Shown here: piece by piece, positions 50,911 to 59,288 of the stretch
Layout: every line of letters starts with the position of its first letter
How positions within the stretch are numbered: the stretch's first letter is position 1
Assembly: GCF_029338255.1 (NCBI RefSeq)
Contig: NZ_CP119787.1
Span: forward strand, 868,001 to 932,000
Origin: Haloarcula halobia
GTDB taxonomy: Archaea > Halobacteriota > Halobacteria > Halobacteriales > Haloarculaceae
Length of the DNA: 64,000 nt
Direction of reading: 5' to 3'
Translations under genes and position numbers: made by a program
Notes under the pieces: generated by a model
The model's database searches: none
Told to the model about the DNA's origin: nothing
What the model saw: the letters and a program-made list of their open reading frames with translations, nothing else

Positions 50911-51591
50911 ATGGCTCTCTCGCGTCCGCGAGTCGCCACGGTGGCGCTGGCGGCCCTCGTGGCGCTGTCCGGCTGTGCCGGGCTCTTCGGCGGCGACGGC
51001 ACCACGTCCACGGCACAGCCGGTGACGCCCGCGCCGGTGCCCGAGGACGCGGGACGGACTACGCCGACCGCATCCGCCGCGACGGCCACGCCGACCCTGT
51101 CGACGTCGCCACCCAACGGGCGCGCGCTCGCCGGCGCGGTGCCGCCGCGCGACTACTGGGCCGGCATCGCCGCCGACACGAACGGGACGGCCGTCTCACA
51201 GCCCCGATACTTCTCCCTGCATCCGACCTGTGAGCGCCCGCCGGGCCAGGTCATCCACATCCAGGTGGCCGCGCTGGGCAACAACGACCCGACCACCGAC
51301 GAGGGCCTCAACACAACCTGGCGGTTCCTCGCTCCCACCTACCGGCAGTCCTTTGCCACCCCCGACGGGTTCGCCGACGCGTTCGCCGTCGGGTACCGGC
51401 CCCTGTTTACCGCCCGCGCCGTCGCATACGGCCCGCTCGACCGCGACGGCGACCTCGCCACGCAGCGGGTCAGCGTGCTGGGCCCGGACGGCACGACGAC
51501 GAGTTACACCTGGCGCGTCCAGAACCAGACGGCGGCCCCGTACGAGGGGTGCTGGATGACGACGGGCGTGACGCCGGTGACGAGTCAGTGA
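50911..51591 (+). CDS. Exported lipoprotein, possibly Sec type
   Basis: The product is 226 aa from ATG 50911. The leader MALSRPRVATVALAALVALS runs into a lipobox Cys (SGCAG) without the twin-arginine pair, so it is probably Sec-exported. A long Thr/Ala/Pro linker (about 25-75) follows, then a globular domain: DYWAGIAADTNGTAVSQPRY, VIHIQVAALGNNDPTTDEGL and RFLAPTYRQSFATPDGFADA, resembling DUF4864-like folds. Two Cys (HPTCERPP, YEGCWMT) may pair. Function is unknown. Confidence 0.78.
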   Translation: MALSRPRVATVALAALVALSGCAGLFGGDGTTSTAQPVTPAPVPEDAGRTTPTASAATATPTLSTSPPNGRALAGAVPPRDYWAGIAADTNGTAVSQPRYFSLHPTCERPPGQVIHIQVAALGNNDPTTDEGLNTTWRFLAPTYRQSFATPDGFADAFAVGYRPLFTARAVAYGPLDRDGDLATQRVSVLGPDGTTTSYTWRVQNQTAAPYEGCWMTTGVTPVTSQ

Positions 51592-51693
51592 GACCGGTCC
51601 CGGCGTGGGGCGTCCCGCAACAGAGATTCGTCCCGGCAACGCCCGCGACGTGGGCCGGGGACTACATAGCGATATATAGCCAACATAGGAACC

Positions 51694-52737
51694 ATGAAAC
51701 TGGCGTCTCCGTACGTTCCGCCAGTGACTCCCTCGAGACGCGACCTCGCCCGGTTCCTCCTGGGGACCGCCGTCGGCGTCGGCTCCCTGGGCGTCTACCT
51801 CCGGGCCGTCGGCGCCGACCAGGTCCTCGGGCGAGCGTCGACCATCGCCGGCCCCGCCCTCGCTGCCGTCGTCCTCCTCGTCGTCGCCGAGGCGTTCGCC
51901 GACGGTATCGGTGTCTGGGCGTCGGTTCGGCCGCTCGGTGACGGCCTCTCGCCGGCCCAGAGCGTCCAGTTCGCGCTCGCGGGCGACTTCTTCGATACGC
52001 TCAGCCCCGCCGGGCCGGTGAGCTCCGAACCGATCATGGCGCGGTTCATCGGCGTCACGACGGAGACGAGCTACGGCGAGGCGCTGGGCGTCCGCGGCGT
52101 CGCGAAGTACGTGAAATCGGGCGCGCAACTGGCCGTCTCGACAGTCCTGGCCGCCGTCCTCCTGCTGGGGACGCCGTCGGCGACGGTCCTGCTCACGACG
52201 CTCGGCGGCGCGCTCCTCGGCCTGCTGCTCGTCGGCGCGGTGACGGTCCGGTCCCGGCGGGTGCTCTCTGCGGCGCTAGTCCCGGTCCTGACGCCGGCGG
52301 TCGGGCTGGTCTCCTCGCTGTACCGGGAGGTCCCTCACGACCGGGCGACCGTCGTCGCCGCGGTCGACCGGTTCTGGGCCCGCATCGTCAGGTTCCGGGA
52401 CCGGCCCGGCCTGCTCGCGCTCGTCGCACTCGGCGGCGTCACGGAACAGGCACTCACCGCGGCGGCGCTGTGGGTCGCCTTCGCCGGCACCGGGACGGCG
52501 GTGCCGCTGTTGCCCATCGTCGCGCTCGTCCCGCTGCCACAGGTGGCCAGTGCCGTCCCGATTCCGGCCAGCATCGGCGCCTACGACGTGTTGCTCGCCG
52601 GCGCACTGGCCGTCGTCACCGGTGTCCCGGCCGCCGTGACGGCCACGCCCGTCCTCGTCGTCCGGACGCTGAGTATCCCGCTGGCGCTCTCGGCCGGCGG
52701 CGTCGCTGCGGCGTTCCTGCGTGGCTGGCGTCCCTGA
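51694..52737 (+). CDS. Flippase-like (LPG synthetase/UPF0104) membrane protein
   Basis: The product is 347 aa. It has about eight helices and the LPG_synthase_TM pattern (AGDFFDTLSPAGPVSSEPIM, LGVRGVAKYVKSGAQLAVST, PASIGAYDVLLAGAL). This domain occurs in archaeal AglD and in bacterial MprF flippases and is thought to move lipids or lipid-linked sugars across the membrane. An AT-rich GATATATA lies at 51671-51678, too close for the usual spacing to ATG 51694. A GTG at 51724 could be the true start. Confidence 0.82.
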   Translation: MKLASPYVPPVTPSRRDLARFLLGTAVGVGSLGVYLRAVGADQVLGRASTIAGPALAAVVLLVVAEAFADGIGVWASVRPLGDGLSPAQSVQFALAGDFFDTLSPAGPVSSEPIMARFIGVTTETSYGEALGVRGVAKYVKSGAQLAVSTVLAAVLLLGTPSATVLLTTLGGALLGLLLVGAVTVRSRRVLSAALVPVLTPAVGLVSSLYREVPHDRATVVAAVDRFWARIVRFRDRPGLLALVALGGVTEQALTAAALWVAFAGTGTAVPLLPIVALVPLPQVASAVPIPASIGAYDVLLAGALAVVTGVPAAVTATPVLVVRTLSIPLALSAGGVAAAFLRGWRP

Positions 52738-52756
52738 GCGCGGCCCGCGGGCCGTC

Positions 52757-53257
52757 CTATCGCTGACTCGGGGCCGGCCACCGGTAGATGACGTAGGTCT
52801 CGGTCTCCTCGTCGGTGTTCGCCTCCCAGACGAGTCGGAGCGTCGCCTCGCTCAGGTCCAGGTGCGCCCCGGCGCCGACGCCGCTGAAGTGGTCGGCGTG
52901 GATGGATAGCTCGGTCCCGGCCGTGATGCGCGTCGGCGCCTGTGCCCCGAGCGGGTCCCCCGTCAGCGTCGCGGCGCCGCCGTCCGAACTCCTCGCGTCG
53001 CTGACGACGAGAGTGAGGTCGGCCCGCTCGAGCGTGTCGCCGCTCTCGAAACTCAGGTTCAGGTACTCGCCGTTGCCGTCGGTTCGCTCGCTGTACTCGG
53101 CGACGATGGCGACCTGTGGGGCCTGCGTGGGTTCCTGCTCGCCGAAGGAGACGACGTACGCCCCGATGACCGCTCCGAGGACGACGACGATGGCGACCAT
53201 CAGGACGACGCCGACGACCGGACTCACACCACGGTTGGACTCCCACGGCCCGTTCAT
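52757..53257 (-). CDS. Archaeal type IV pilin-like protein
   Basis: The product is 166 aa. The N-terminus has a short leader and a prepilin-type helix: NRGVSPVVGVVLMVAIVVVL. The archaeal pilin domain (processing before GVSPVVG) is certain in type. The globular part is strand-rich (VAIVAEYSERTDGNGEYLNL, LEATLRLVW-like end). It should form or cap an adhesion pilus. It converges with the flippase-like gene (19-bp gap). No assembly genes are adjacent. Confidence 0.87.
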   Translation of the reverse strand: MNGPWESNRGVSPVVGVVLMVAIVVVLGAVIGAYVVSFGEQEPTQAPQVAIVAEYSERTDGNGEYLNLSFESGDTLERADLTLVVSDARSSDGGAATLTGDPLGAQAPTRITAGTELSIHADHFSGVGAGAHLDLSEATLRLVWEANTDEETETYVIYRWPAPSQR

Positions 53258-53322
53258 TGACGGGTGTCCGTGGCACTGTCGGATATACTCCCCGCACCCC
53301 TCTCAGGCTCAGAGAACGCCAG

Positions 53323-54441
53323 TCAGACTGTCACGACGAGGTCGGCGGGCGGTTCCCCCGGCAGGTCGTCCCGGTCGTGGGCGGCCTCGAAGTCGGGCTC
53401 GGGCCCCTTCGGGACGATGCGCTTGGGGCTGACGTCCGGGTGGGTCGTGTAGTAGTGTTCCTTGATGTGGGTCATGTTCACCGTCTCCGCCACGCCGGGC
53501 TCGCGGCTCGCTTCGTCTTCGCGGGTCGTCTCTCCCCGCTCAGACGTATCGAGGTCGCTTTGCGACCTCGCACTCCCCGTTCGCTCGCCCGTCGTCCCCT
53601 CACTCCGTTCGGCGACGCCCGTCTGATAGAGGTCGCGAAGGTACGGCCAGAGGTTGTCGTACTCCCGGATGAGTTTGTGGTTGCACATGAAGTGCGTGTG
53701 GTACACCTCGTCGAAGCGCACGAGCGTGGTGAACATACAGATGTCCGCCTCGGTCAGACGGTCGCCGGCGAGGTACCGCTGGTCCTCGAGCACCGAGTCC
53801 CAGTGGTCCAGCGCGTCGAACAGCTCCTCGACGGCGCTGTCGTAGGCGGCCTGCGAGTTGGCGAACCCACAGCGATAGACGCCGTTGTTGATCGGTTCGT
53901 AGATGCGCTCGATGACGTCGTCGACCTCGTCCCGGTACCCCGCCGGATACAGGTCGACGTCGTTGTCGGCGACCGCGTCGAACTCGGTGTCGAGCATCCG
54001 GAGGATCTCTTTCGACTCGTTGTTGACGATGGTCTCCTCTTTCGTGTCCCAGAGGACCGGGACGGTCACGCGACACGTGGCGTCGGGGTCGGCTTTCACG
54101 TACAGTTCCCGGAGGTAGTCAGAGCCGTGCAGCGAGTCCTCGGTACAGCCCGCTTTCTCGGGGGTGAACTGCCAGCCGTCCTCGGCCCGGTAGGGGTCGA
54201 CGATGTCGACGCTGATGGCGTCCTCAAGCCCCTTCAGTTTCCGGACCAGCAGCGTCCGGTGAGCCCACGGACAGGCCAGCGAGACGTACAGGTGATAGCG
54301 CCCCGGCTCCGGCTGGAACCGGGCGTCGGGGTCGTCGCGGACCCAGTTCCGGAAGGTCGTGTCTTGCCGATCGAACTCGCCGTCCTCGTTCGTGCTCTCG
54401 TAGGCGTCGGTGCGCCACTCGCCGTCGACGAGCATGTTCAT
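53323..54441 (-). CDS. Glutathionyl-hydroquinone reductase/GST-like protein with internal insert
   Basis: The product is 372 aa from ATG 54441. The N-terminal thioredoxin fold holds the active-site Cys in SLACPWAHRTLLVRKLKG. Blocks of the Xi-class GST family follow: VPVLWDTKEETIVNNESKEI, ERIYEPINNGVYRCGFANSQ, LTEADICMFTTLVRFDEVYH and YDNLWPYLRDLYQT. Haloarchaea use gamma-glutamylcysteine rather than glutathione, so that thiol may be the cofactor. After LYQTGVAE comes a low-complexity insert of about 41 residues, then PGVAETVNMTHIKEHYYTTH resumes the family sequence. The insert is DNA-repeat derived. Confidence 0.85.
   Translation of the reverse strand: MNMLVDGEWRTDAYESTNEDGEFDRQDTTFRNWVRDDPDARFQPEPGRYHLYVSLACPWAHRTLLVRKLKGLEDAISVDIVDPYRAEDGWQFTPEKAGCTEDSLHGSDYLRELYVKADPDATCRVTVPVLWDTKEETIVNNESKEILRMLDTEFDAVADNDVDLYPAGYRDEVDDVIERIYEPINNGVYRCGFANSQAAYDSAVEELFDALDHWDSVLEDQRYLAGDRLTEADICMFTTLVRFDEVYHTHFMCNHKLIREYDNLWPYLRDLYQTGVAERSEGTTGERTGSARSQSDLDTSERGETTREDEASREPGVAETVNMTHIKEHYYTTHPDVSPKRIVPKGPEPDFEAAHDRDDLPGEPPADLVVTV
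53485..53619. repeat. Palindromic in-frame insert inside the GST-like gene
   Basis: The codons for GVAE occur on both sides (53485-53496 and 53608-53619, 123 bp apart), so the insert of 41 codons keeps frame. It contains a perfect 9-bp stem with a TTT loop (53550-53570) and words like CGCTTCGTCTTCGCGGG, recalling cores next to the tRNA repeats. The two GVAE copies differ at wobble bases, so the event is not very recent or the match is partly chance. Confidence 0.55.
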
Positions 54442-54626
54442 GATACCGGACGAACGGGCTTGACGGGGATAAACACCCCAGGAAAGTAACCTCGGTGTCA
54501 CCACCCCAGGGGGACGAAACCGTCGCCGCCTCCACCCTGTGTGTGAGACACGGCCATACAGCGACTCTCCAGCGCCCTTCGAAGCGCTTATTGGGACGCT
54601 TGGCCAGGTATGACTCAAGAGTACCC

Positions 54627-55160
54627 ATGTCTGACAAACCCGCCTCGATGTATCGGGATATCGACAAACCCTCGTACACGCGCCGCGAGTACATCACGGG
54701 AATCCCGGGCTCGAAGATCGCACAGCACAAGATGGGACAGAAGCAAAAGGACGCCGACGACTACCCCGTCCAGATCAGCCTCATCGTCGAGGAGTCCTGC
54801 CAGCTGCGCCACGGGTCGCTCGAGGCCTCGCGCCTCTCGGCCAACCGCCACCTCATCAAACAGCTCGGGGAGGACGGCGACTACAAGATGACCCTGCGGA
54901 AGTTCCCCCACCAGGTCCTGCGCGAGAACAAGCAGGCGACCGGTGCCGGGGCCGACCGTGTCTCAGACGGGATGCGCCAGGCGTTCGGCAAGATCGTCGG
55001 CACCGCCGCCCGCATCCAGGCCGGCGAGCAGCTGTTCACCGCCTACTGCAGCGTCGAGGACGCCGGCCACGTCAAGGAGGCGTTCCGCCGCGCGTACAAC
55101 AAGATCACCCCCTCGTGTCGCATCAAGGTCGAACGCGGCGAAGAGCTGCTTATCGCGTAA
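54627..55160 (+). CDS. rpl10e: 50S ribosomal protein L10e (uL16)
   Basis: The product is 177 aa from ATG 54627. It begins [20 protein letters not shown] and has the L10e/L16 body: [74 protein letters not shown], ending in [18 protein letters not shown]. Length and sequence are standard for archaea. It sits near the peptidyl-transferase centre and binds tRNA. An AT-rich GCTTATT about 37 bp upstream may be its TATA box. Confidence 0.95.
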   Translation: MSDKPASMYRDIDKPSYTRREYITGIPGSKIAQHKMGQKQKDADDYPVQISLIVEESCQLRHGSLEASRLSANRHLIKQLGEDGDYKMTLRKFPHQVLRENKQATGAGADRVSDGMRQAFGKIVGTAARIQAGEQLFTAYCSVEDAGHVKEAFRRAYNKITPSCRIKVERGEELLIA

Positions 55161-55541
55161 CCACGCTTCGACAGCCAATTCTTACGTCGTCGGATGTCCT
55201 CGCGCCGCGTAGCGGCGCTGCGGACACAGCGTGTCGGCTCTGTGGCCACGTCATTCGGTTGCGGGTCGTCGGCCCGCAACCGGCCCCCTACAAGAACGTG
55301 GGAAACCTGCCACTCGCTCACGGCGCTTTGCGCCGTTCGCTTGCGGGGATACTCCGTGAACTCGCTGTTCGCGACCGGTGAAACGGATTGCCTCGCTCGC
55401 CGTATGCTCGTTGGGGCATTTCCGCTACTCGGTCATGTTGCCCCGCTCGAGTGGTGATCCGTGCTGCTTACGGGGCGCGAATCTTCCATGGAGCTCTCCC
55501 TGTGTTTCGGGGGGCTAATCGTGGTGCTCTCGTCGCTTTCG
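55161..55541. repeat. Intergenic region with three perfect palindromes
   Basis: No gene is seen. Three strong hairpins follow one another: GCGCCGC/GCGGCGC with loop GTA at 55202-55218; GGTTGCGGG/CCCGCAACC at 55257-55281; ACGGCGC/GCGCCGT with loop TTT at 55320-55336. The TTT-looped stem matches the style of the one in the GST-like gene. The first could terminate rpl10e, but there is no T-run, and the series suggests a repeat element. Confidence 0.55.
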
Positions 55542-55973
55542 TCACGCGCCCGAAATGAAGTATACGGCCAGCATGGCGAAGAATACGCCGAGCACTTTGC
55601 GCGTGGTAAACTCCTCGCCCAAAACGAGAACCCCGATCGCCGAGGAGAAGACGAGAAACATCGCGAAGATGGGCGTGACCACGCTTACGGGGCCGAGGGA
55701 CAGCGACTGGTACAACGAAATGATTCCGATCCCCAAAAAGACGCCCGCCGCGAGCACGTACGCCAGTTTCCGTGAAGACAAATACGTGACGATGCCCTGG
55801 TCCGTGTACCACAACACGCCGAGTGCCATCACGATGAGCAGGGTGTTAGAGATGACGACGGCCACATTGCTCGGAATTGCGTCGGGACCGGTCGTCGCTA
55901 CGCGCATGAGTGGGGAAACGAGCGCGTACGCCCCCATCGCGAGAAGCGCGTAGTGTAGGTATGTCGCGTCCAT
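55542..55973 (-). CDS. Small EamA/DMT-family transporter
   Basis: The product is 143 aa from ATG 55973. It contains one EamA unit of about five helices: YLHYALLAMGAYALVSPLMR, VAVVISNTLLIVMALGVLWY, LAYVLAAGVFLGIGIISLYQ, then SLGPVSVVTPIFAMFLVFSS and VLGEEFTTRKVLGVFFAMLA. The EamA signature LGEEFTTRKVLG is clear. Half-size members work as dimers. The substrate is unknown. Confidence 0.85.
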   Translation of the reverse strand: MDATYLHYALLAMGAYALVSPLMRVATTGPDAIPSNVAVVISNTLLIVMALGVLWYTDQGIVTYLSSRKLAYVLAAGVFLGIGIISLYQSLSLGPVSVVTPIFAMFLVFSSAIGVLVLGEEFTTRKVLGVFFAMLAVYFISGA

Positions 55974-56088
55974 ACCCACGCCTTGCCCGATACAGACAAG
56001 TGTTTGACGACCTGCGGAGGTGGCGGGGCTCCCGTGTGAGGTCCCACCGGTGACACACCCGACCGAGCGTCGTCGATCACGAACAGCC

Positions 56089-57240
56089 TCAGCCACGCAG
56101 CGCGTCGACGGGACGTTCATTCGCTGCACGCCAGGCCGGATACGCCCCGGCTATGAGGCTCGTCAGTATGCCGAAGGCTGCAGCGCCGATCAGATACAGG
56201 AGCGAATCGGACGTGAACGCGAGGGGGTCGCCAAGAAATATCGCATTGGCAATCGACGCGACGGCGAAGGCGATCGTCAACCCGACGACCACGCCGATCG
56301 CTCCCAGCATAACAGCCTCGACGAGGAGAATCCGCACGATGTCGGCTTTCCCGTACCCCGTCGCCCGTAGCACGCCGATCTCTTCGCGGCGCTTGATGAC
56401 CGCCATCAGCATCGTATTCGTGATCGAGACGCCAGCGACCAAAAGCGAGATGGACCCCAGTCCCGTCAGAAACACGTTGATCCCGTTGACGATCGTCTTG
56501 AGCAGTCGGACCAGGGACGTGAGTTCGAAGACCAGCAGTCGATCCTTCCGCTCGTTGAATCGTTCCCGAAGGGCATCCGCAGTGGACTCCGCCCTGTCGA
56601 CGGACCGCGTTCGGACGCGGACCTGGTCGTACTCACGGGCGGGCGCTTGCTCGATCGGGAGGTACACATCACTCGAACCGAAACCCTGCGTCGCTGCGAG
56701 CACGGCGACGACCCGGTAGGTCGCTCCCGTGCCCTCGTCGAGCGCGAGCGTGAGTCGGCTTTCGGGGCCGAGTCCGTGTTCCCGGGCGAATTCGTTCGAG
56801 ACTACGATGCTCCGCCGCCAGTTCTCGGGTATCTCCCCGTCGTCGATGGTGTACAGCGACCGCGGATCGTTCATGTACGTGATCGAAACGGACTCGCGGC
56901 TGTCGCCCCGTCTCACCCACTCTGCCTCACCCCCTCTGGTGGCAACGACGCCTGCCGGACCGACCGTTTCCTCGATCGCTTGCACATCCTCACGATCGAA
57001 GTGGGTAGGCTCTTTGTCGATTCCCGGGGCGACGAAGACGTCCGTCGCACCCTGCTCTTGGATGGACTGGAACTGGCTCTGCTTGAACGCCGCCCCGCCT
57101 GCCCCGATCGCCCCGATCGCGACTACGCCGATGACGATTGCTGCGGCCGCGAGTGCCGATCGGGCCTTCGCACGCGAAACGTTCCGCCACGCGATGACTA
57201 CCACGGGGAATCGGCCAGTTAACCGGTAGAGTCTGCTCAT
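56089..57240 (-). CDS. MacB/FtsX-type ABC transporter permease, distal copy
   Basis: The product is 383 aa. It has the MacB layout: first helix VVVIAWRNVSRAKARSALAA to AIVIGVVAIGAIG, a large extracytoplasmic domain (residues about 50-250), and three C-terminal helices in the FtsX domain including GSISLLVAGVSITNTMLMAV, RREEIGVLRATGYGKADIVR and LIAGAYPAWRAANERPVDAL. It is the last gene of a four-gene operon and paralogous to the permease before it. The two may form a heterodimer with the ATPase. Confidence 0.88.
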   Translation of the reverse strand: MSRLYRLTGRFPVVVIAWRNVSRAKARSALAAAAIVIGVVAIGAIGAGGAAFKQSQFQSIQEQGATDVFVAPGIDKEPTHFDREDVQAIEETVGPAGVVATRGGEAEWVRRGDSRESVSITYMNDPRSLYTIDDGEIPENWRRSIVVSNEFAREHGLGPESRLTLALDEGTGATYRVVAVLAATQGFGSSDVYLPIEQAPAREYDQVRVRTRSVDRAESTADALRERFNERKDRLLVFELTSLVRLLKTIVNGINVFLTGLGSISLLVAGVSITNTMLMAVIKRREEIGVLRATGYGKADIVRILLVEAVMLGAIGVVVGLTIAFAVASIANAIFLGDPLAFTSDSLLYLIGAAAFGILTSLIAGAYPAWRAANERPVDALRG

Positions 57241-57313
57241 CCGCGCTCACCTCGCTTGCCATCCACCTCGTCCAGTGACATCGCGGTCCAGACCGCTGGA
57301 ACGGCTCTGTCCA

Positions 57314-58492
57314 TCAGTCGAACGCCTCCGCAGGTCGTTTGTTCGCGGCCTTCCACGCTGGATAGACGCCGGCGACGAGCGCGGTCGCAATCCCAACGAG
57401 GAAACCGACACCGACGTACTGCAACCCGGCCCGGGTGAACGCGAGTGGATCGCCGACGAGGAACACGTTGATCACCGCGCCGATACCGAGAGCGATCGGC
57501 ACGCCAATCACGCCCCCGATGACGCCGAGTATCGTCGCTTCGGCGACGAGCATGCGAACCACGGCGCCTCTGGTGTACCCCACCGCACGCAGGACACCGA
57601 TCTCCCCCTCACGTTCGATGACGGACATCAGCAGTGTATTGGCGATCGTGACACCCGCGACGAGCAGCGAAATAGCGCCCACGCCGATGAGGAACTGGTT
57701 GACCGTCTCGAACGACTGCTCGAACTGCTCGCGCTGTTGCTGGACCTGTTGGACGGAGACCGTCCGCCTGCGTGAATTGAATTCCGTCTCGATATCGGTA
57801 GCTGCCCCGGCGACCGAGCCCGCTGACGGGTCGACTCTCACGATCACTTCGTCGTACGTCGCGTCTTCGAACCTCGAGACGGGAACGAAGACCGACCGAT
57901 CGGCCGAAAGCGGGTCAGCAAACCCCTGTGGTCGAAGGACCGCCGCAACCGGGAATGTCCCTTCGAGTTCGTCCTCCACGATGACCGTCATCTGATCCCC
58001 GGGCTCGATGTCGTTGTCGGCGGCAATCCGCGAACCGACGATGACGCTGCGCCGCCAGTTTTCCGGGACCGACCCGTTGGCAGTCCCGTAGAACGTACCG
58101 GGGTCCGCTATCCCTTTGACCTGCGCGGTGACGACGGTCTCCCCGGCTGGAGTGCGGACGAGCGAGCCGAACGGCTGGACGACGGGGATGACCGTCGCAC
58201 CCGCTGCCGCCCGGCGCATCCGGGCGACTTCCGCCTCGGAGAAGTTACGGTTGGGGTCCTCGGCCTCTGGATACACGACGGGATGGACAGTCGCCGTCCC
58301 CCCGAACCCCTCGTACGCCGCGACCTGGTTCTGTTTGAAGGCTTCTCCCCCGATGCCGATAGCCCCGACGGCCACGACTCCGATGACGACAGCGACGACA
58401 GCCAGAGTCGACCGTGCGGTCGCCCGGGAGACGTTCCGACGCGCCAGCAAGACAGTCGGTGCGAGGGCAACGATGCGTCTGAGCCCGCTCAT
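57314..58492 (-). CDS. MacB/FtsX-type ABC transporter permease, proximal copy
   Basis: The product is 392 aa from ATG 58492. A GTG at 58528 inside the ATPase gene is an alternative. The layout is the same as the distal copy: RNVSRATARSTLAVVAVVIG, an external domain with PENWRRSVIVGSRIAADNDI, and the FtsX end GAISLLVAGVTIANTLLMSV, EGEIGVLRAVGYTRGAVVRM, VAGVYPAWKAANKRPAEAF. The gap to the distal permease is 73 bp, without an obvious promoter. It is probably co-expressed and paired with it. Confidence 0.88.
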   Translation of the reverse strand: MSGLRRIVALAPTVLLARRNVSRATARSTLAVVAVVIGVVAVGAIGIGGEAFKQNQVAAYEGFGGTATVHPVVYPEAEDPNRNFSEAEVARMRRAAAGATVIPVVQPFGSLVRTPAGETVVTAQVKGIADPGTFYGTANGSVPENWRRSVIVGSRIAADNDIEPGDQMTVIVEDELEGTFPVAAVLRPQGFADPLSADRSVFVPVSRFEDATYDEVIVRVDPSAGSVAGAATDIETEFNSRRRTVSVQQVQQQREQFEQSFETVNQFLIGVGAISLLVAGVTIANTLLMSVIEREGEIGVLRAVGYTRGAVVRMLVAEATILGVIGGVIGVPIALGIGAVINVFLVGDPLAFTRAGLQYVGVGFLVGIATALVAGVYPAWKAANKRPAEAFD

Positions 58493-58514
58493 CGACGAGC
58501 GGTCTCGATCGTCA

Positions 58515-59282
58515 CTATTCCTGCTCACGAGCCCCTCCGTCGGCGCTTGCGGCCGTGTCTGGCACACGGAGGTTGCCGTCGACTAGATTGACCACTCGGT
58601 CGGCGGCCTCCGCGACGTACTCGTCGTGAGTGACCATCACGACGGCAACCCCCTCTTCAGCGCGGAGCTCCTCGAACAGATCGAGGATCTGATCACCGGT
58701 GTCGCGGTCGAGATTTCCCGTCGGTTCGTCCGCTAGCACGAGTTCTGGGTCGTTGATCAGCGAGCGAGCGATCGCGACCCGCTGTTTCTGTCCGCCCGAG
58801 AGTTCGTCTGGTGTGTGATCTAGCCGGTCGCTCAGTCCGACTCGTTCCAGGAGTTCGATCGCTCGGTCGCGCGTCTTCCGGGGGGTCCGATCGAGCATTC
58901 GGGGCATCTCGACGTTCTCGAGCGCCGTCAGCGTGGGAATGAGGTAATAGCTCTGGAAGACGAAACCGATCGTCTGTTTTCGCTCGCGGTTGCGTTCGCT
59001 GTCCGAGAGCGTTGCGACGTCCTGATTCCTGAGGCGGATCTCGCCCGACGTGGGGACGTCCAAGAGACCCAGCAGGTTCAGGAGCGTCGACTTGCCGCTG
59101 CCGGAGGGACCGACGATAGCGACTGAGTCGGCCGTATCGATCCGGAAGTTGATCCGCTTGAGCGCGCGGATCGTCTGCCCACCGGTCTGGTACTCCTTGA
59201 CCACGTTCGTGCCACTGATGAGCGGCGTCCCCGTGAGGTCTTCCGTGCCATCGCCGTCTCCTGGTCGGTCGTCGACGGGCAC
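58515..59282 (-). CDS. ABC transporter ATP-binding protein, MacB/LolD type
   Basis: The product is 255 aa. It shows Walker [20 protein letters not shown], the Q-loop [20 protein letters not shown], the signature [20 protein letters not shown], Walker [13 protein letters not shown] and the switch His [16 protein letters not shown]. These are MacB/LolD-family markers. It energises the two downstream permeases. Its start lies 6 bp after the CARDB-like gene stop, so the operon order is CARDB protein, ATPase, permease, permease. Confidence 0.93.
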   Translation of the reverse strand: MPVDDRPGDGDGTEDLTGTPLISGTNVVKEYQTGGQTIRALKRINFRIDTADSVAIVGPSGSGKSTLLNLLGLLDVPTSGEIRLRNQDVATLSDSERNRERKQTIGFVFQSYYLIPTLTALENVEMPRMLDRTPRKTRDRAIELLERVGLSDRLDHTPDELSGGQKQRVAIARSLINDPELVLADEPTGNLDRDTGDQILDLFEELRAEEGVAVVMVTHDEYVAEAADRVVNLVDGNLRVPDTAASADGGAREQE

Positions 59283-59288
59283 GATCGA

